Shown: positions 20,143 through 33,900, counted from the stretch's first letter. The stretch is DNA of 64,000 nucleotides from Glandiceps talaboti (GCF_964340395.1 NC_135558.1:14433500-14497499); one strand, 5' to 3'. Numbers and translations are program-made. The notes: generated by a model not told the origin, from the sequence alone.

Positions 20143-21678
20143 ACTCAGACAGCGCCCTGAAAGACTTGCTCTGTATCTAAAGAGAAAAAGGCCAAAAAAA
20201 GGTAAGAAATTTGTTCGCTTTTGAAAAATTTATTTGGAAGGGTTTTGAAGTTGACTTACTGTTGACAGGATTTTCGAGTTTTCTTGTACAAGCTTGTCTT
20301 TTGAGCAATTATTTAGAATTAATGGCAAATTTTCAAGATAAAATGTAATTCGTCCGACTCTTTATCTCCAAATGAAGGTTTGCGATATTTTAATCTAATC
20401 GGATGTGTTGTAAATGTAGTTTCGTGATATTATTTATCTCATGGAAACACTTTTTGTTGTTGAAAGCATTAATTTTTTTGAGGAGACGAAAAACAACCAG
20501 GAAGTTTGCTTCTAAATTTACGAGGGAAGAAGGCGCCGACGCCCTTTCCGGCTTTAACGTTGGCAAATTACAGCCGGCGTAGAGTAATATTCAGCGTCAA
20601 CTCAGTCACCTTCGCTGGCCTTCCCAACAACGTTGTCTGACACATAATTAATTTGTTAGATGTTGGTCGGTTGTTCGTGATTCATTTTGAAGCAGAGCCG
20701 CAATGATATTCATTGTGCACGTGACTGTAAATTTACAGAAACTGTAGTTATTTTAAATTTCGAAATTAGCCTTTTACCGAGGAGCCGTACTCTTTTCGGT
20801 TTAGCTGTGGCCATCATGTCGCGCCATGTTTGCCCGTTTAATAATTTTGTTTTAATATATTCTACTTTAAACCTCGTTTGGCGCCGAAGGTCAACAGAAT
20901 TCATAAAGATGTAGCCATATGCCAAGTGTCACATTGTGGTCATAATGTCACTCCACGCGCATGACTTGACTATTAGTAATTTGTTAAACTATCAGTGCTA
21001 TACATAGTCAAATTTAACGAAGACAACGTCGCAAAAAGGACGTTTGTAGAGGGATTTGGGAGGGATTTTTAATGTCGTCTGCGGTTATTTTCCATCGTCG
21101 TTGAATTTATTTTCGCAAGCTGTGTCATCTTACACCTGCTGCAAATATGTGAAAATCCAAGCTACCGTGATTTTCCATTACGTAACACGTGCATTCAACT
21201 CTTTTGTCGGGCTGTTGTTAGTTCGTTTTGAATCCGTGCCAGATTTCCAGTTAAACAAAAGAAATGACTTGACGTCAGACGTCTCCAACAACGAAATCCC
21301 ATGGGGCGCTGCTGTTGCCTGGCAGTGTAATGTTTGGGAAAGGGAAAGTGTTGCCCACAAAATGGGAATAAATTAAATAAATTAGAATAAATTATATAAA
21401 TTAGTGTTTGGGCAGGCTGCTAGGCAATGAGAATACTAATGCTGTCTCGTATTCAGATATATCGAATATTTAAATAGCCTAATAAAATATTTTTTTGTTT
21501 GCTTGCAGACTGAAAATGCGTACCCTCATCGTTGCCGTTATCCTTGGCTGTATGCTGTCTGTTGCTTTTGGTAAGTCGTGTTTTTTACACGATTTTCTCT
21601 TTTCCCCCATAGAACAAGATTCACATTTGGTATTCCTTGCATTACCAGGTCATGTCTGTTTGTCGTTGACACATTTAT

Positions 21679-21723
<45 letters not shown>

Positions 21724-23515
21724 AACTGCAACGTCATGAAGCAGCTCTGCTTTTTTTGTTAGAATGTTGACTTGGAAATTGTATTGAATTCGTGTTTTAT
21801 GCCAGGTTTCGAATATTAATTTTACTTTTTTTTCTTTCCACTTTTCAGCCACGACATTGGCCCCAACAACAGCAGCAGGTAAGAATAGTTCTAAATCTTG
21901 TACGTTAGATGGCAATGTAAAAACCGAAATGGATAAGAAATTAATAAAATATATATTTTAATGAATTTTCCCACGGTGACATCGTCACGAATGAGTATCA
22001 CAAGAATTTCGCAACAATTGAAAAGTATAATCTAGTATTTACGTAGACATCAAATCAGATCAAAGTTTGATTAATAAGTTGGATGAAAAAACCAGAAATT
22101 TACCATTTAAAAAATTTATTTCTCAGCTGCAACAACCGCTGCCGCCGGAACAGGAGCAACCGCCGCCGCCACCACTGCAGCAGCCGCCGCGACCACCGAC
22201 GGTAAGAATAATTGAACTACCTTCATTCACCGTGCTTTGCCCTCTGTTGAAAATCAGTTTTCTACAATATGAAATCGGCGAAAATTTGAAAGTCTAAGCT
22301 ATGACCAATATTTCAGATTCCAAACTTTGTTTATTTTCCATATTTTACGATCATTCTACCTCAAGGTAAAATCGTTTTTACACCTTTTATTCCTTTTATT
22401 ACAGCCGCCGCCTCAGTGACAGCAAGCATTTTCCTCCTTGCATCAGCTCTTTTCGCAGCCATTTTCCACTAAGAATTTCAAGGTAAGACTTTTTTTGCAT
22501 TGAAGGATTTGAATATTTTCAATTTAAATATCCAACTTTAAAGTGTATTTTGCATCAGTTCTATACTCAGTTTTGTTGCCTATAATAATCCTCGTCATAA
22601 TTATAACGAACTGGCAAGTTTATTTCTAACTGTCGACAGATTATACAAATCTAGCACACATTGAAACAACGCCCGGCATCTCTCCCCCTCCATCCTAAGA
22701 TGTATTGGATCATTTTGATATGTGCGTAATAAGTCTTGTATCCACTCTGACCAAACTTCCCCAAATTTTCGAATGTGCTTAGATATATTCCTCTCTGGCT
22801 TTTCAATTTCGTGTAAACTGCTGTTATGTCGGACATATTAAAATACATCCGTCTGTTGCTTCTTGCAAAACTTCGTGTAGACAGTTTTATTTATCCGTTT
22901 GTAAAATTGGCAATTCCACTGTCATTACATTGAAACCTACGACAGTTTATCTAAATCTATTATTTTAGAACATTTTTTTTTGCTCGGTCTTTACACAATA
23001 ATTTATTCGCTTTTTTTTTTTTACAGAATAAAAAGAAACTACAGAGTGTATGACTGGGGGCGCTGTTGCAGCCGACTGTATTCACATGCCGTGTATTTTT
23101 GAAAGTCCATACTGAACTGTTGATGACGGTGTCTGTGGATGAAGAGCAGGGGATGCAAGTTTGATGGATGAAGATCCGGATATTTAAGCAGCGCCCTCAA
23201 GTTCAATGACTCTGCACCTGAGACATTTCTGAATGGACAGATGAAATAACCCATATCTTGTCACGACATAAACTCTTGTACAAAATGGAACTTTACCTCC
23301 TTTCTAAGTTTCAAACACAACTTGAAGTTACACTGGCATTTGTATCTCGTGCAGTCGGAAGCGGTCAGCGAAAACGTCTTTTTAAAAAAAAGAAAGCGCC
23401 AAGTTGCACGTCTATTTATTTTGACTGACAACGATTTTAAATATCTTCTGTTTCGAATCTGTTGTAAGCCTGTGCGTTTTATTACTTTGTAATAAACATT
23501 AGTTTTAGTCTAAAA
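20139..23515 (+). CDS. small secreted Ala/Thr-rich, GPI-anchor-like mucin peptide (74 aa), six exons
   Basis: Exons: 20139-20201 (5' UTR), 21509-21570, 21849-21878, 22127-22201, 22405-22482, and 23027 to about 23515 (3' UTR). The CDS runs from ATG 21516 to TAA 22472, and all coding introns are phase 1. The product starts MRTLIVAVILGCMLSVAF (signal peptide). An Ala/Thr-rich middle of about 35 residues follows (ATTLAPTTAA, AATTAAAGTGATAAATT, AAAATTD). It ends AAASVTASIFLLASALFAAIF-His: small residues, then a hydrophobic tail with no cytoplasmic segment, as in GPI-anchor signals. The layout is like CD52/CD24-type sialoglycopeptides, an analogy rather than demonstrated homology. The Thr residues suggest dense O-glycosylation. 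I do not recognise a family. The splice model is strong (consistent phase, consensus sites); function is unknown. Confidence 0.8.
21680..21720. repeat. (GT)n tract in intron
   Basis: About 40 nt of TG dinucleotides in the intron after the signal-peptide exon of the small mucin-like gene. Confidence 0.9.
23491..23496 (+). terminator. poly(A) signal of the small mucin-like gene
   Basis: AATAAA followed by ATTAGTTTTAG; it closes a 3' UTR that begins in the last exon at 23027. Another AATAAA lies at the very start of that exon and is too close to the acceptor to be the used one. Confidence 0.65.
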
Positions 23516-23832
23516 TCTTTTACTTGTGTACATGTCTGAATGTGAAGAGAGTCTGGTTGTGATGGGTGGTTAAGGTAGGTGTTCGGACAAATTTAGTTTA
23601 ATTCTCTGGCACTTTTGGAATAATATGTGTTCACTCTTTTACAAGGTCATCAAAAATCTTTTATTTTCCAATATATACAGTAAATTCTGTATTCGGTGGC
23701 CATATTTCATTGCAAAATGACAAAATTTTGGTGTAAATTTGACCTTTCAAAAATTCTACGTTTACCCCAGATTGTTATATACCGTATTTTATTTACAATG
23801 TGTAAGCTTATATTGTAATATGTAATAGGAAT

Positions 23833-26461
23833 TGAAAAGTTTAAAAAAAATATATTTTAGATCAAAAACCTTGCTCGTAATATCCTACGATTGGATCCCC
23901 TGTGGGTAATGATATCTTTTGTAGCTGTATACATGAGAAATCAAATCAAAATTTTTTTTTTTGGTTTTTGTTTGTTGGTTGGTTGGTTGATTTTTTTTTT
24001 TTTGGGGGGGGGGGGTGGGGGGGGGTCCACGCCACCAACGCCGATCACAATTTCAATCTAAATCTGTTTCTGTAGATCTTATGGATAATATTGACCATTG
24101 ATTACAATGTATAGTGACTAATTATTCGTATTTCGACAACTTTCAGTGAATATATTCTGATCGAAAAATTATACCCCAGTTACAACTAGTAGAATACTGT
24201 GACCACTGACACTAGTTAACAGATACTAGACAGTGTCTTTTAAAAGTAATTGATGACCTTTTAGTGCATACATATGGTTCTTTGGTGATGAAAAAATGTC
24301 GGAGTTGCAGCCAGTGTAAGTTTGAGAAACAGGCCTTTAGGTTTATGGCTGCCGTCAGAATATTAACGGCGACAGGCTAGTGTTCTTGGGAGAGTACATA
24401 GAAGTTAGTTGAGCTTCCCTGACCATGACCCAACTCCGAGTTAAAATACAAACAAAATTGTCTCCGAGGAGCACAACGGTCTCTGCTTTCATGAATCAAA
24501 ATAAAAGACATAAAATCTCAAATAACCGCTTACTTTAAGAAGGAAAATAGATAATTACTCCCAAGCAAGGTCTCGCTGGACCATATATACAACTCCGCCG
24601 AATGAACAACACGATTTCAGCACCAAGTCCATACACAGACATGTCCTGATACCCGAGGAAGGAGGCGGGCTATATGCCTTTAAAATCTTAAAAGTTTGTA
24701 TTTTCGGAGGTCTTTCCGCTAATATTGATATATTCAATGTGAGAACAGAACATTCCGATGACACCATATTCCGGTCAGCCAGAAGGTTTGTAGCTGTTTC
24801 TAAATGAAGCATCGTGTGGGGGCGCCCCACATTACAATTCTGCAGATGTAACGCCCCTTTAGCATCTTCTTGGACCTGTACCCATATGGTGAATAACGCC
24901 ACCAGCCTACGATTTGGGGCTATGTGTAAATAAAAATTGTTTGTCTAAAAACTAAACACCTTGCTAGAACTAGTTGACACCTTTTAATCCGATGTACCAT
25001 GGATCACAGTCCTGCTTGCAGACGGTACACGAGTTTCTCTCAACACCGTCCTACAAAAAGCAATGTAACCGACCTAAAGCAAGTGCGAAAGCAAAATGTT
25101 TTTGCGCCAATTACAAAAGAATCACATACAAAACTATCAAATATTAGCAATCGATCAATCGATGTACACGTTTTTTCATATCTTTGACGATAGTAGTCGC
25201 TGGTATGATCACAAAAAGTGTCGAAATCGGAACTTTTCCACTTCCGACTAATGTCACAACTTCTGCTACATTTGATCGGGACATCCACTTTGGCATCGTC
25301 CGTAATGCTTGTCTTTACGACAGAAATTATGATTGAACCTTTTTTTTCGGGATTTCTGGTCCTCCGGACTGGGACTTTTGTAGCCAAGGCGAGGTAAAAT
25401 TACTAAACAGTCGATTTAGTGCTAATATTTGAACACAGGTGCGTTAATTCTTTAGTTACCAGCATTTCTGGTAAGCCCAGGTTTCACGACTGTCTCTTTG
25501 TAGGACGGAGAAGGAAGGGACAACTTACTCCGTATGCAAGTAGGACTACATGGATCCTAAGACCACTATAGTGGTCTGAGATGGCTCATAGACCCTACGA
25601 AATGGATGTAGCCTTGTAGAAATGTCTACATTTGTGAACAGCAAGAAATGTTTAGTCTCTCCGAGAGACTGTGTCTGACTGTACAATGTTGTGCCGATCA
25701 ATGCCTCGGCTCCTCTTCGCAGGTTTGTGACAATGACGCTGGGGACTAATCTCCATAACATTTTTTCGAAAAGGGAAGTTTTTTCTAACTGAAAAAAGTG
25801 AGTGTCACTAATGTTCAATTCCTGGCCACATATTAAGGTTCGTTGTTTGTATAACAAAAAACTATTCAGCGCGCAGGAATGTGATTTATCTAGAGTATGG
25901 GGATATTCCGAAAATAACTGAGTAATTGCCGTATTTCAATGTAAAGAGGAGATTTGGGAAGCTGCAAGTTGCCCGTTCATTTTACAGTTTGTTTTAGAAA
26001 CGAAAAAAAAGAAAGTAAAAGCATAACTCATATATACCTCACATTTTGGTAAAGTTATATAGGAATGATTCTAAGCCTCATAATATCGTAATGTGTAATA
26101 GCAATGTGAAGATTAGTCTTGTAAGTGAACGTCAAATCCTTGCCCCATGAAATCAGACCATCATAATAATCTTAAACACGGTCGTTCACATGATTTGCGG
26201 GTCTTCGATATCCTCAAAGTGACTCAGAAAACTTGATTTGTACAGCGCCACTAGCGACGAGACTGTCCTCGCCACTTATACCCCCTTGCCATTCCTCGCT
26301 TTAACTGAAAAGTTTAAAAAAAGATATTTTTAGATCAAAAACCTTGCTCGTAATATCCTACAATTGGATCCGCTGTGGGTAAACATATTTTTTGTAGCTG
26401 TATACATGAGAAATCAAATCAAAATTATCTTGTTTGTTTGTTTGTTTGTTTGTTTGTTTGT

Positions 26462-26505
<44 letters not shown>

Positions 26506-28518
26506 GGAGGTTTTTTTTTTTTTTTTTTTGGGGGGTGGGGGGGGTCCACGCCACCAACGCCGATCACAATTTCAATCTAAATCTGTTTCTGTAGATCTTA
26601 TGGATAATATTGACCATTGATTACAATGTATAGTGACTAATTATTGGTATTTTAACAACTTCCAGTGAATATATTCTGATCGAAAAATGATACCCCAGTT
26701 ACAACTAGTAGAATACTGTGACCACTGACACTAGTTAACAGATACTAGAGACAGTGTCTTTTAAAAGTAATTGATGACCTTTTAGTGCATACATATGGTT
26801 CTTTGGTGATGAAAAAATGTCGGAGTTGCAGCCAGTGTAAGTTTGAGAAACAGGCCTTTAGGCCTATGGCTGCCGTCAGAATATTAACGGCGACAGGCTA
26901 GGGTTCTTGGGAGAGTAGAACTTAGTTAGTTGAGCTTCCCTGACCATGACCCAACTCCGAGTTAAAATACAAACAAAATTGTCTCCGAGGAGCACAACGG
27001 TCTCAACAAAATAAATCTGCTTTCATGAATCAAAATAAAAGACATAAAATCTCAAATAACCGCTTACTTTAAGAAGGAAAATAGATAATTACTCCCAAGC
27101 TAGGTCTCGCTGGACCAGAATGAACAACACGATTTCAGCACCAAGTCCATACACAGACATGTCCTAATACCCGAGGGAGGAGGCGGGCTATATGCCTTTA
27201 AAATCTTAAAAGTTTGTATTTTCGAAGGTCTTTCCGCTAATATTGATATATTCAATGTGAGAACAGAACATTCCGATGACACCATATTCCGGTCAGCCAG
27301 AAGGTTTGTAGCTGTTTCTAAATGAAGCATCGTGTGGGGGCGCCCCACATTACAATTCTGCCGATGTAACACCCCTTTAGCACCTTGTTGGACATGTACC
27401 CATATGGTGAATAACGCCACCAGCCTACGATTTGGGGCTATGTGTAAATAAAAATTGTTTGTCTAAAAACTAAACATCTTGCTAGAACTAGTTGACACCT
27501 TTTAATCCGATCGATGTACCATGGATCACAGTCCTGCTTGCAGACGGTACACGAGTTTCTCTCAACACCGTCCTACAAAAAGCAATCGATCAATAGATGT
27601 ACACGTTTTTTCATCTCTTTGACGATAGTAGTCGCTGGTATGATCACAAAAAGTGTCGAAATCGGAACTTTTCCACTTCCGACTAATGTCACAAGTTCTG
27701 CTACATTTGATCGGGACATCCACTTTGGCATCGTCCGTAATGCTCCTCTTTGCGAAAAAAAATTACGATTGTACTTTTATTTCGGGATTTCTGGTCCTCC
27801 GGACTGGGACTTTTGTAGCCAAGGTGAGGTAAAATTACTAAACAGTCGATTTAGTGCTAATATTTGAACACAGGTGCGTTAATTCTTTAGTTACCAGCAT
27901 TTCTGGTAAGCCCAGGTTTCACGACCGTCTCTTTGTAGGACGGAGAAGGAAGGGACAACTTACTCCGTATGCAAGCAGGACTACATGGATTCTAAGACCA
28001 CTATAGTGGTCTGAGATGGCTCATAGACCCTACGAAATGGATGTAGCCTAGTAGAAATGTCTACATTTGTGAACAGCAAGAAATGTTTAGTCTCTCCGAG
28101 AGACTGTGTCTAACTGTACAATGTTGTGCCGATCAATGCCTCGGCTCCTCTTCGCAGGTTTGTGACAATGACGCTGGGGACTAATCTCCATAACATTTTT
28201 TCGAAAAGGGAAGTTTTTTTCTAACTGAAACAAGTGAGTGTCACGAATGTTCGATTCCTGGCCACATAAGGTTCGTTGTTAGTACAGCAAAAAACTATTC
28301 AGCGCGCAGGAGTGTGATTTATCTAGAGTATGGGGATATTCCGAAAATAACTAAGTAATTGTCGTATTTCAATGTAAATAGGAGATTTGGGAATCTGCAA
28401 GTTGCCCGTTCATTTTACAGTTTGTTTTAGAAACGAAAAGAAATGAAAGTAAAAGCATAACTCATATATACCTCACATTTTGGTAAAGTTATATAGGAAA
28501 GATTCTAGCCTCATAATT
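23833..28518. repeat. direct duplication of about 2.2 kb (copies 23833-26085 and 26306-28518)
   Basis: Both copies begin TGAAAAGTTTAAAAAAA and end TTTGGTAAAGTTATATAGGAA, with about 220 nt of unrelated DNA between them. They differ by microsatellite length (about 23940-24016 against 26430-26540) and point changes. About 95 nt (from about 25065) is missing from copy 2, flanked by GCAAT in copy 1. Each holds the perfect palindrome AGACCACTATAGTGGTCT (25560-25577 and 27995-28012). A minus-strand open frame of just over 100 codons (24555-24902, 27100-27420) is kept in both but has no recognisable domain. No terminal repeats or transposase are seen. Confidence 0.85.
26430..26545. repeat. (GTTT)n-(GTT)n-T-G low-complexity run
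   Basis: Tandem GTTT and GTT units followed by a T run and a G run. The corresponding place in the other duplicate (23945-24020) is much shorter, so it expanded or contracted after the duplication. Confidence 0.9.
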
Positions 28519-28519
28519 T

Positions 28520-29090
28520 GCCACAAATCACAAAATCACCATAGTTAGTTGTGACTCGCGCATGTTTCAAATAAGAGAGAACGGGCCCTGCATGCTAAAA
28601 ATAACAAATTGAGTGAAAACTATTCTGAGAGCAACGGATAATTGTTTCCAGTTGTATTTTCCACTGTTACAGTATGCTTCGAAAGTACATTTTGTTTATT
28701 ATTTTTTATTTGCTACATCTAATTTTTACTTTTAAAACATCTCAACTCGAGCCAAGACCATGAATACTTTTACAAAAAAAACCCAAAAACCCGAATTAAA
28801 AAAAAAACACCACAAAAACATAGCCACTTCTATAATAGTACTGCATGAAGTATTACCTTCCGAACATGCTACCATACTCCGTATTGTTTGTATTCATTTT
28901 GCCAACAAGTCGTATTTTTTTCAGGTCGATTACGTAATTATTTTTGGTTCTTTTTTTTAATCAAAACGTAGTGTAGTATTGTTCACATTCGGTGATTATG
29001 CAAATACCCGACACTTCCTTATTTCTGTTGATATTAATATAATAACTATCTTCCTACAAATATAAGTCACGAACTTATTCGAGCACTACT
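28520..29090. other. intergenic, nothing recognised
   Basis: AT-rich sequence with A runs (28775-28815). No family-supported open frame, repeat or structural element was found. Confidence 0.5.
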
Positions 29091-29204
29091 TTCTTTGAAA
29101 CTTGACCATGGTAATGCACCTGCTATACGAGCATATCAATCCATTGCAACACTCACAGAATGCAAGGATCACGAGGAAGGGTAAAGAAACGTGAGCATTT
29201 TACA

Positions 29205-29474
29205 TTGTTCAATACTTTGTGAGCTTCAGTGGTTAAAATAGCGCAATGTAGGATGAAATCCCTGTACACCATCTCAAAAGCATTACAAGGCCAATCACTA
29301 TTGTACTTATCACAGGACATTATTCAGACAAAGTCGAATCCCTGCAGACTTTGTTCATCGGATACATGTCTGATGTACGAGTCCATTTATAAATTTAATT
29401 CATATAATTTTCAATTGCGCAAGATTTTGCGCGCACGTGAAACACCGCTACGCTGGAACAATTTGCCACTGTAA
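29205..29474 (+). pseudogene. decayed LINE ORF2 C-terminal fragment
   Basis: The plus strand reads CELQWLK, then after a one-base shift MKSLYTISKALQGQSLLYLS, CRLCSSDTCLMYE and TPLRWNNLP. This follows the common LINE ending ELhWLPv..Ri.fKlL...yKAl.G.aP.YLsdLi...R.LRSsd..l......LWNsLP. The frameshift marks a dead insertion, and only the 3' end is present, as with 5'-truncated LINE copies. Confidence 0.65.
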
Positions 29475-29995
29475 TTACGTCACAAACCAATAGCTTACAT
29501 CTATCCAGGAGATCTTTCAACGTGTACCTGTAACTGCATTTGAAATGATACTAAGCTTATATTAACTGACGTGGCTTGACTGGCCTCGTGCTAAAAACTG
29601 GATCTATGAAACGCCACCAGCGACCACCAGCTGATATGAAGAGCCGTTGTATTTCATGTATAACATGTTATTTTGAATGTTTCACATCATTAAAGCTATA
29701 GTCCCGATCAACAAGCTTCATCGCAGGTGGCGCTCTTATATCGTCCATACTATGTATCTACTTCTGTCCACCATTCATAGATTACGCAATAATTCTTATA
29801 ATAGGACGTTTGTCGGGAAAAAAACGCAGACGAAAGACACACAACAAAATGAGAATTGGTGGTGCTTTATAGTTTATTCTTACACTAATAAAGGTAACAT
29901 TAGATAGAACAGGAATAGAATATCATCAATCAAGAAAAATCTAGTAATATGAACAATTGTTTGATATACATACAATGTGTTTATGTATATATAAA

Positions 29996-30012
29996 CATAT
30001 TATATATATATA

Positions 30013-30088
<76 letters not shown>
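29996..30088. repeat. (TA)n microsatellite
   Basis: Near-perfect TA dinucleotides over about 90 nt, downstream of the 3' end of the minus-strand mosaic gene. Confidence 0.95.
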
Positions 30089-30092
<4 letters not shown>

Positions 30093-30246
30093 TGCACTGT
30101 ACTGTTTTGTCCTCTTAATGTGAATGTATCTTGAAAGTAACCACTGTTAATGCATTCAAAACATGATGTTTTCAACAGGGTTTCATTACATCATGAATCC
30201 AGTAGGATGATGCATGAACTTCAAATCTTTCAGTAATTTCATGGCG

Positions 30247-30252
30247 TTTATT
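30247..30252 (-). terminator. candidate poly(A) signal of the mosaic gene
   Basis: TTTATT on the plus strand is AATAAA on the minus strand, about 555 nt after the stop at 30807. It is the nearest canonical signal I found. Confidence 0.4.
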
Positions 30253-30806
30253 AACAGACTATAAATAGTACAGTACATTGTTGTTTTCCTGAACGATAAC
30301 ATTTGATTAATATGGAAAAGGAACTTCACAACTGTTGTGCAAATGACTATGATTAGGGATCTACACATAAACCATCTAAAATGGTGGCCATACATTTTGA
30401 CCAATAGAGATTATCTTCAAAATACCAGCCGAGACGATGTAATAGAATCTGAATTATGACTTGTTTTCGTAATTAATGTTTTTGAAGAGAAGTGATATGT
30501 ACAATAAAATGACTAACATGGGATTTACAATTCACAACCCATTCCCACAACAATCAAATTTCACTTCCTGAGCTTATATATATATATATATGAATTAGGA
30601 AATTCAGGTTCTAGCTGTTATTCCCTTGCGTTAATTTCTCTTCCAAAGCGCTTGTAATTTGGTATTTTACATGTATGACTAACATGCCTTAAATACATAA
30701 GTGCAACAGATACTACATACACTGCCAAACTGGTTTAAAATACAGTGTAATGTCAAACACATCATGAAGGCTCGACTGGTTTTGAAAATAACTCTTTTCA
30801 GCTGAC

Positions 30807-30973
30807 TTAGGGCTGCTTCTTCTTTGCCAATACGGCAAGCATCTTCTTCGACTTGATATGAGCTTTCGCAGCCGTCTTGTCCAGCATCTTCTTCGACTTG
30901 ATATGTGCTTTCGCAGCGGTCTTTTCTGCCTTGCTACTTGCTGACTTTGCCGCCAAATTTCGGTAATGGTGTC
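30807..30973 (-). CDS. mosaic gene exon 13: Lys-rich tail and stop
   Basis: The acceptor TTCCATGTCAG precedes [16 protein letters not shown], then [15 protein letters not shown] twice in tandem (second copy ends ML), then AVLAKKKQP and TAA. The 45-nt unit is duplicated with only silent differences in the parts I compared. Confidence 0.85.
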
Positions 30974-33900
30974 CTGACATGGAAAATAGAAGTGAATTTG
31001 AAGACGTTATTGCAAACAAATCAGAGTGAATTTATAATACAAATAGCAATCATAAATTTTCTTATTTTTGATTTACATGCTTGAAGCACTTATTGGGAAG
31101 GGCAACCCATTTGCACATACTGTAAATTCAGTGTGATATCCACTGATAAGGTTAGATAAACATCCTATGAATGTTAATGATGCATTTGCATAATTATAGA
31201 CTTCATAAATTAGGCAATATTTTTGGAATGCATAATTCAAATATATATAATTCAGTCTATACATTGGTGATAACAAATCGCAAGTGTACTAACACGCTTG
31301 TTGACGTAGCGTTGGCTGTACGTCTGGCTGTATCATAATGTTGTATAAAAGAACTGTCAAATCAAGTGAAACTTGGCATATATCCTTTACATGAGAAGAC
31401 AAGAAACCGATTAGGTTTAAATAATCATGCTATGAATATTACTAAAAAACTTGCATAATTATCGATTTGAGAAGTTAGGCAATATCTTTGGAACTATTCA
31501 AATTTCATATATATGTTGGTGTATGATTTTCGGTAGTTACGTAATGTCTTAAGTATGCAAGACTTAAATTTCATATAGGTTGGCATTATGATGTATGATA
31601 GCTGTTCAGAATTTTGGATTTCAATTGATAATAATTAATGTACGTAAAGCCAAAAATCTAAAAATGTTCGGCCCAAATGGAAGACATGTACTTTACATCT
31701 GGTTTCAGTCATTTAAATCCTTGCAGACAGTCGATAGTTGCAATATTTTGGAGATATTTATGTAACATTAATTTTATTCTTGAGGATTAATATCTCATTT
31801 AATTGATGATGCATATAACAAAATCGAATTAAAATATTCATAGGTATGTCCCCTTTTAACTTGTGCAAGGGGAGGGGTTTAATGAAATGGTTCTGTGTCT
31901 GTAGGTCTCGCTGTCTGTATGTCTGGTTGTATCATAATTGTCTCTAAATTAGCTAATGGAACTTGGTATGTATCATTTATATGAGAAGGGAAGAAATCGA
32001 TTACGTTTAGATAAATAAGCTATGAATTTTACAGAAACACTTGCATAATAATAGGTGATTTCAGAAGTTAGTCAATATCTTTGGAACTACACAAACGTAA
32101 TATACAGTTTCAATTTGGAGACTACCTTGATGATAACAGAGTACATGTGTGCTATAACACTTCTTGACGTAGAATTGAGTTTGAAGAGTTATTTGAAAAC
32201 TTAAGAATTTTCGGTAATACAATTGTTAGGAATGAATGCATTAAATGTAATATAAACTATGGTATACAATTATGATAACAAAGTGCGTGTTTCGTAAAAA
32301 ACATGATGTAGCTTTTAATTTTATTGAAGTGTTCGCATAATTAAAGAATCAAACCAATTGATGGTTATAACATGTATGGTAATTTTGAATTTCACATTAT
32401 GATAATGTGTTTTGGAGCTAATGTGAAACATTTTCTTCTTTCAGAAGACATTCATTTTACTCCATGTCAAGGTTCATTTCTCTTCCCTTTGCAGGAGGCA
32501 ATCACTTTATATCTGGTAAAATCTTTTAATATTTCTTTAGATTTATTTATTTATTTTATTTTTTTGATTAAAATATTTAACATGCTTTGCTCACTACTGA
32601 TTGCAATATGTATAGTTTCTTACCTTGACAGTCGTTAGAGTCTGTTCCATGTTCACAAAGGTAAGGCTCATCACACTCACCATCATTAGTCCACGGACAA
32701 GAATGTTCTATAGGAAATAGGGAACATTGTTTTATTTATATTGAGTTATCATGGACAACTGATTTACACAAATTATAATATCATTTTTGTAATATCCAAT
32801 ATTGATATTTCGTGTTACTGGATGATGTACACGAAACTCCCATGATGTTTTCATGAAATGGATCTGTGTCTGTAAGTCTCGCTGTCTGCATGTCTGACTG
32901 TATATAAATTGTCTCTAAATTAATTGGCCGAGTCATATATATCAAGTGAAACGTGGTATAAATCTTTTATATGAGAAGAGAAGAAACCGATTAGGTTTAG
33001 ATAATCATGCTATGACTGTTATTAAAATACTTGCATATCGATTTGAGAAGTTAGGCAATATCTTTGGATCTATTCAAATTTCATATATAGGTTGGGGTAT
33101 GATTTTCGGTAATTACGTAATATCTGAAGTATGCAAGCCTCATATTTCATCTAGTTTGGCATTATGATGTATGATAGTTGTTCAGAATTTTGGTTTTGAA
33201 TTGTTTATAATTAATGTACGTAGAGGCTAAAATCTAAAAGTTTTCGACCCTAACGGAAAACATGTACTTTACATCTGGTTTCAGTCATTTAAATCCTTCC
33301 ATACAGTCGATAGTTGCAATATTTTGGAAAGAGTTATGTAACATTAATTTTATTCTTGAGGATTAGTATTTCATTTAATTGATGATGCATATAACAAAAT
33401 CGAATTAAAATATTCATAGGTATGTCCCCTTTTAACTTGTGCAAGGGGAGGGATTTAATGAAATGATTCTGTGTCTGTAGGTCTCGCTGTCTGTATGTCT
33501 GATTGTATCATAATTGTCTCTAAATTAGCTAATGAAACTTGGTATGTATCATTTATATGAGAAGAGAAGAAATCGATTACGTTTAGATAAATAAGCTATG
33601 AATTTTACGGAAACACTTGCATAATAATAGATGATTTGAGAAGTTAGTCAATATCTTTGGAACTACACAAACGTAATATACAGTTTCAATTTGGAGAATA
33701 CCTTGATGATAACAGAGTACATGTGTGCTATAACACTTCTTGACGTAGAATTGAGTTTGAAGAGTTATTTGAAAACTTAAGAATTTTCGGTAATACAATT
33801 GTTAGGAATGAATTCGAATGCTTTAAATGTAATATAAACTATGGTATATAATTATGATAACAAAGTGCATGTGTCGTAAAAACCAGATGATGTAGCTTTT

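Noticed and set aside
22067-22297. Pro/Gln-rich frame (QQPLPPEQEQPPPPPLQQ)
   Set aside because: It is the wrong frame of exon 22127-22201. The Ala/Thr frame connects in phase with a signal-peptide exon and a GPI-like end exon, and this one does not.
24555-24902. 115-codon minus-strand frame as a gene
   Set aside because: It recurs at 27100-27420 in the duplicate but shows no recognisable domain or splice partners; kept only as part of the repeat and as a finding.
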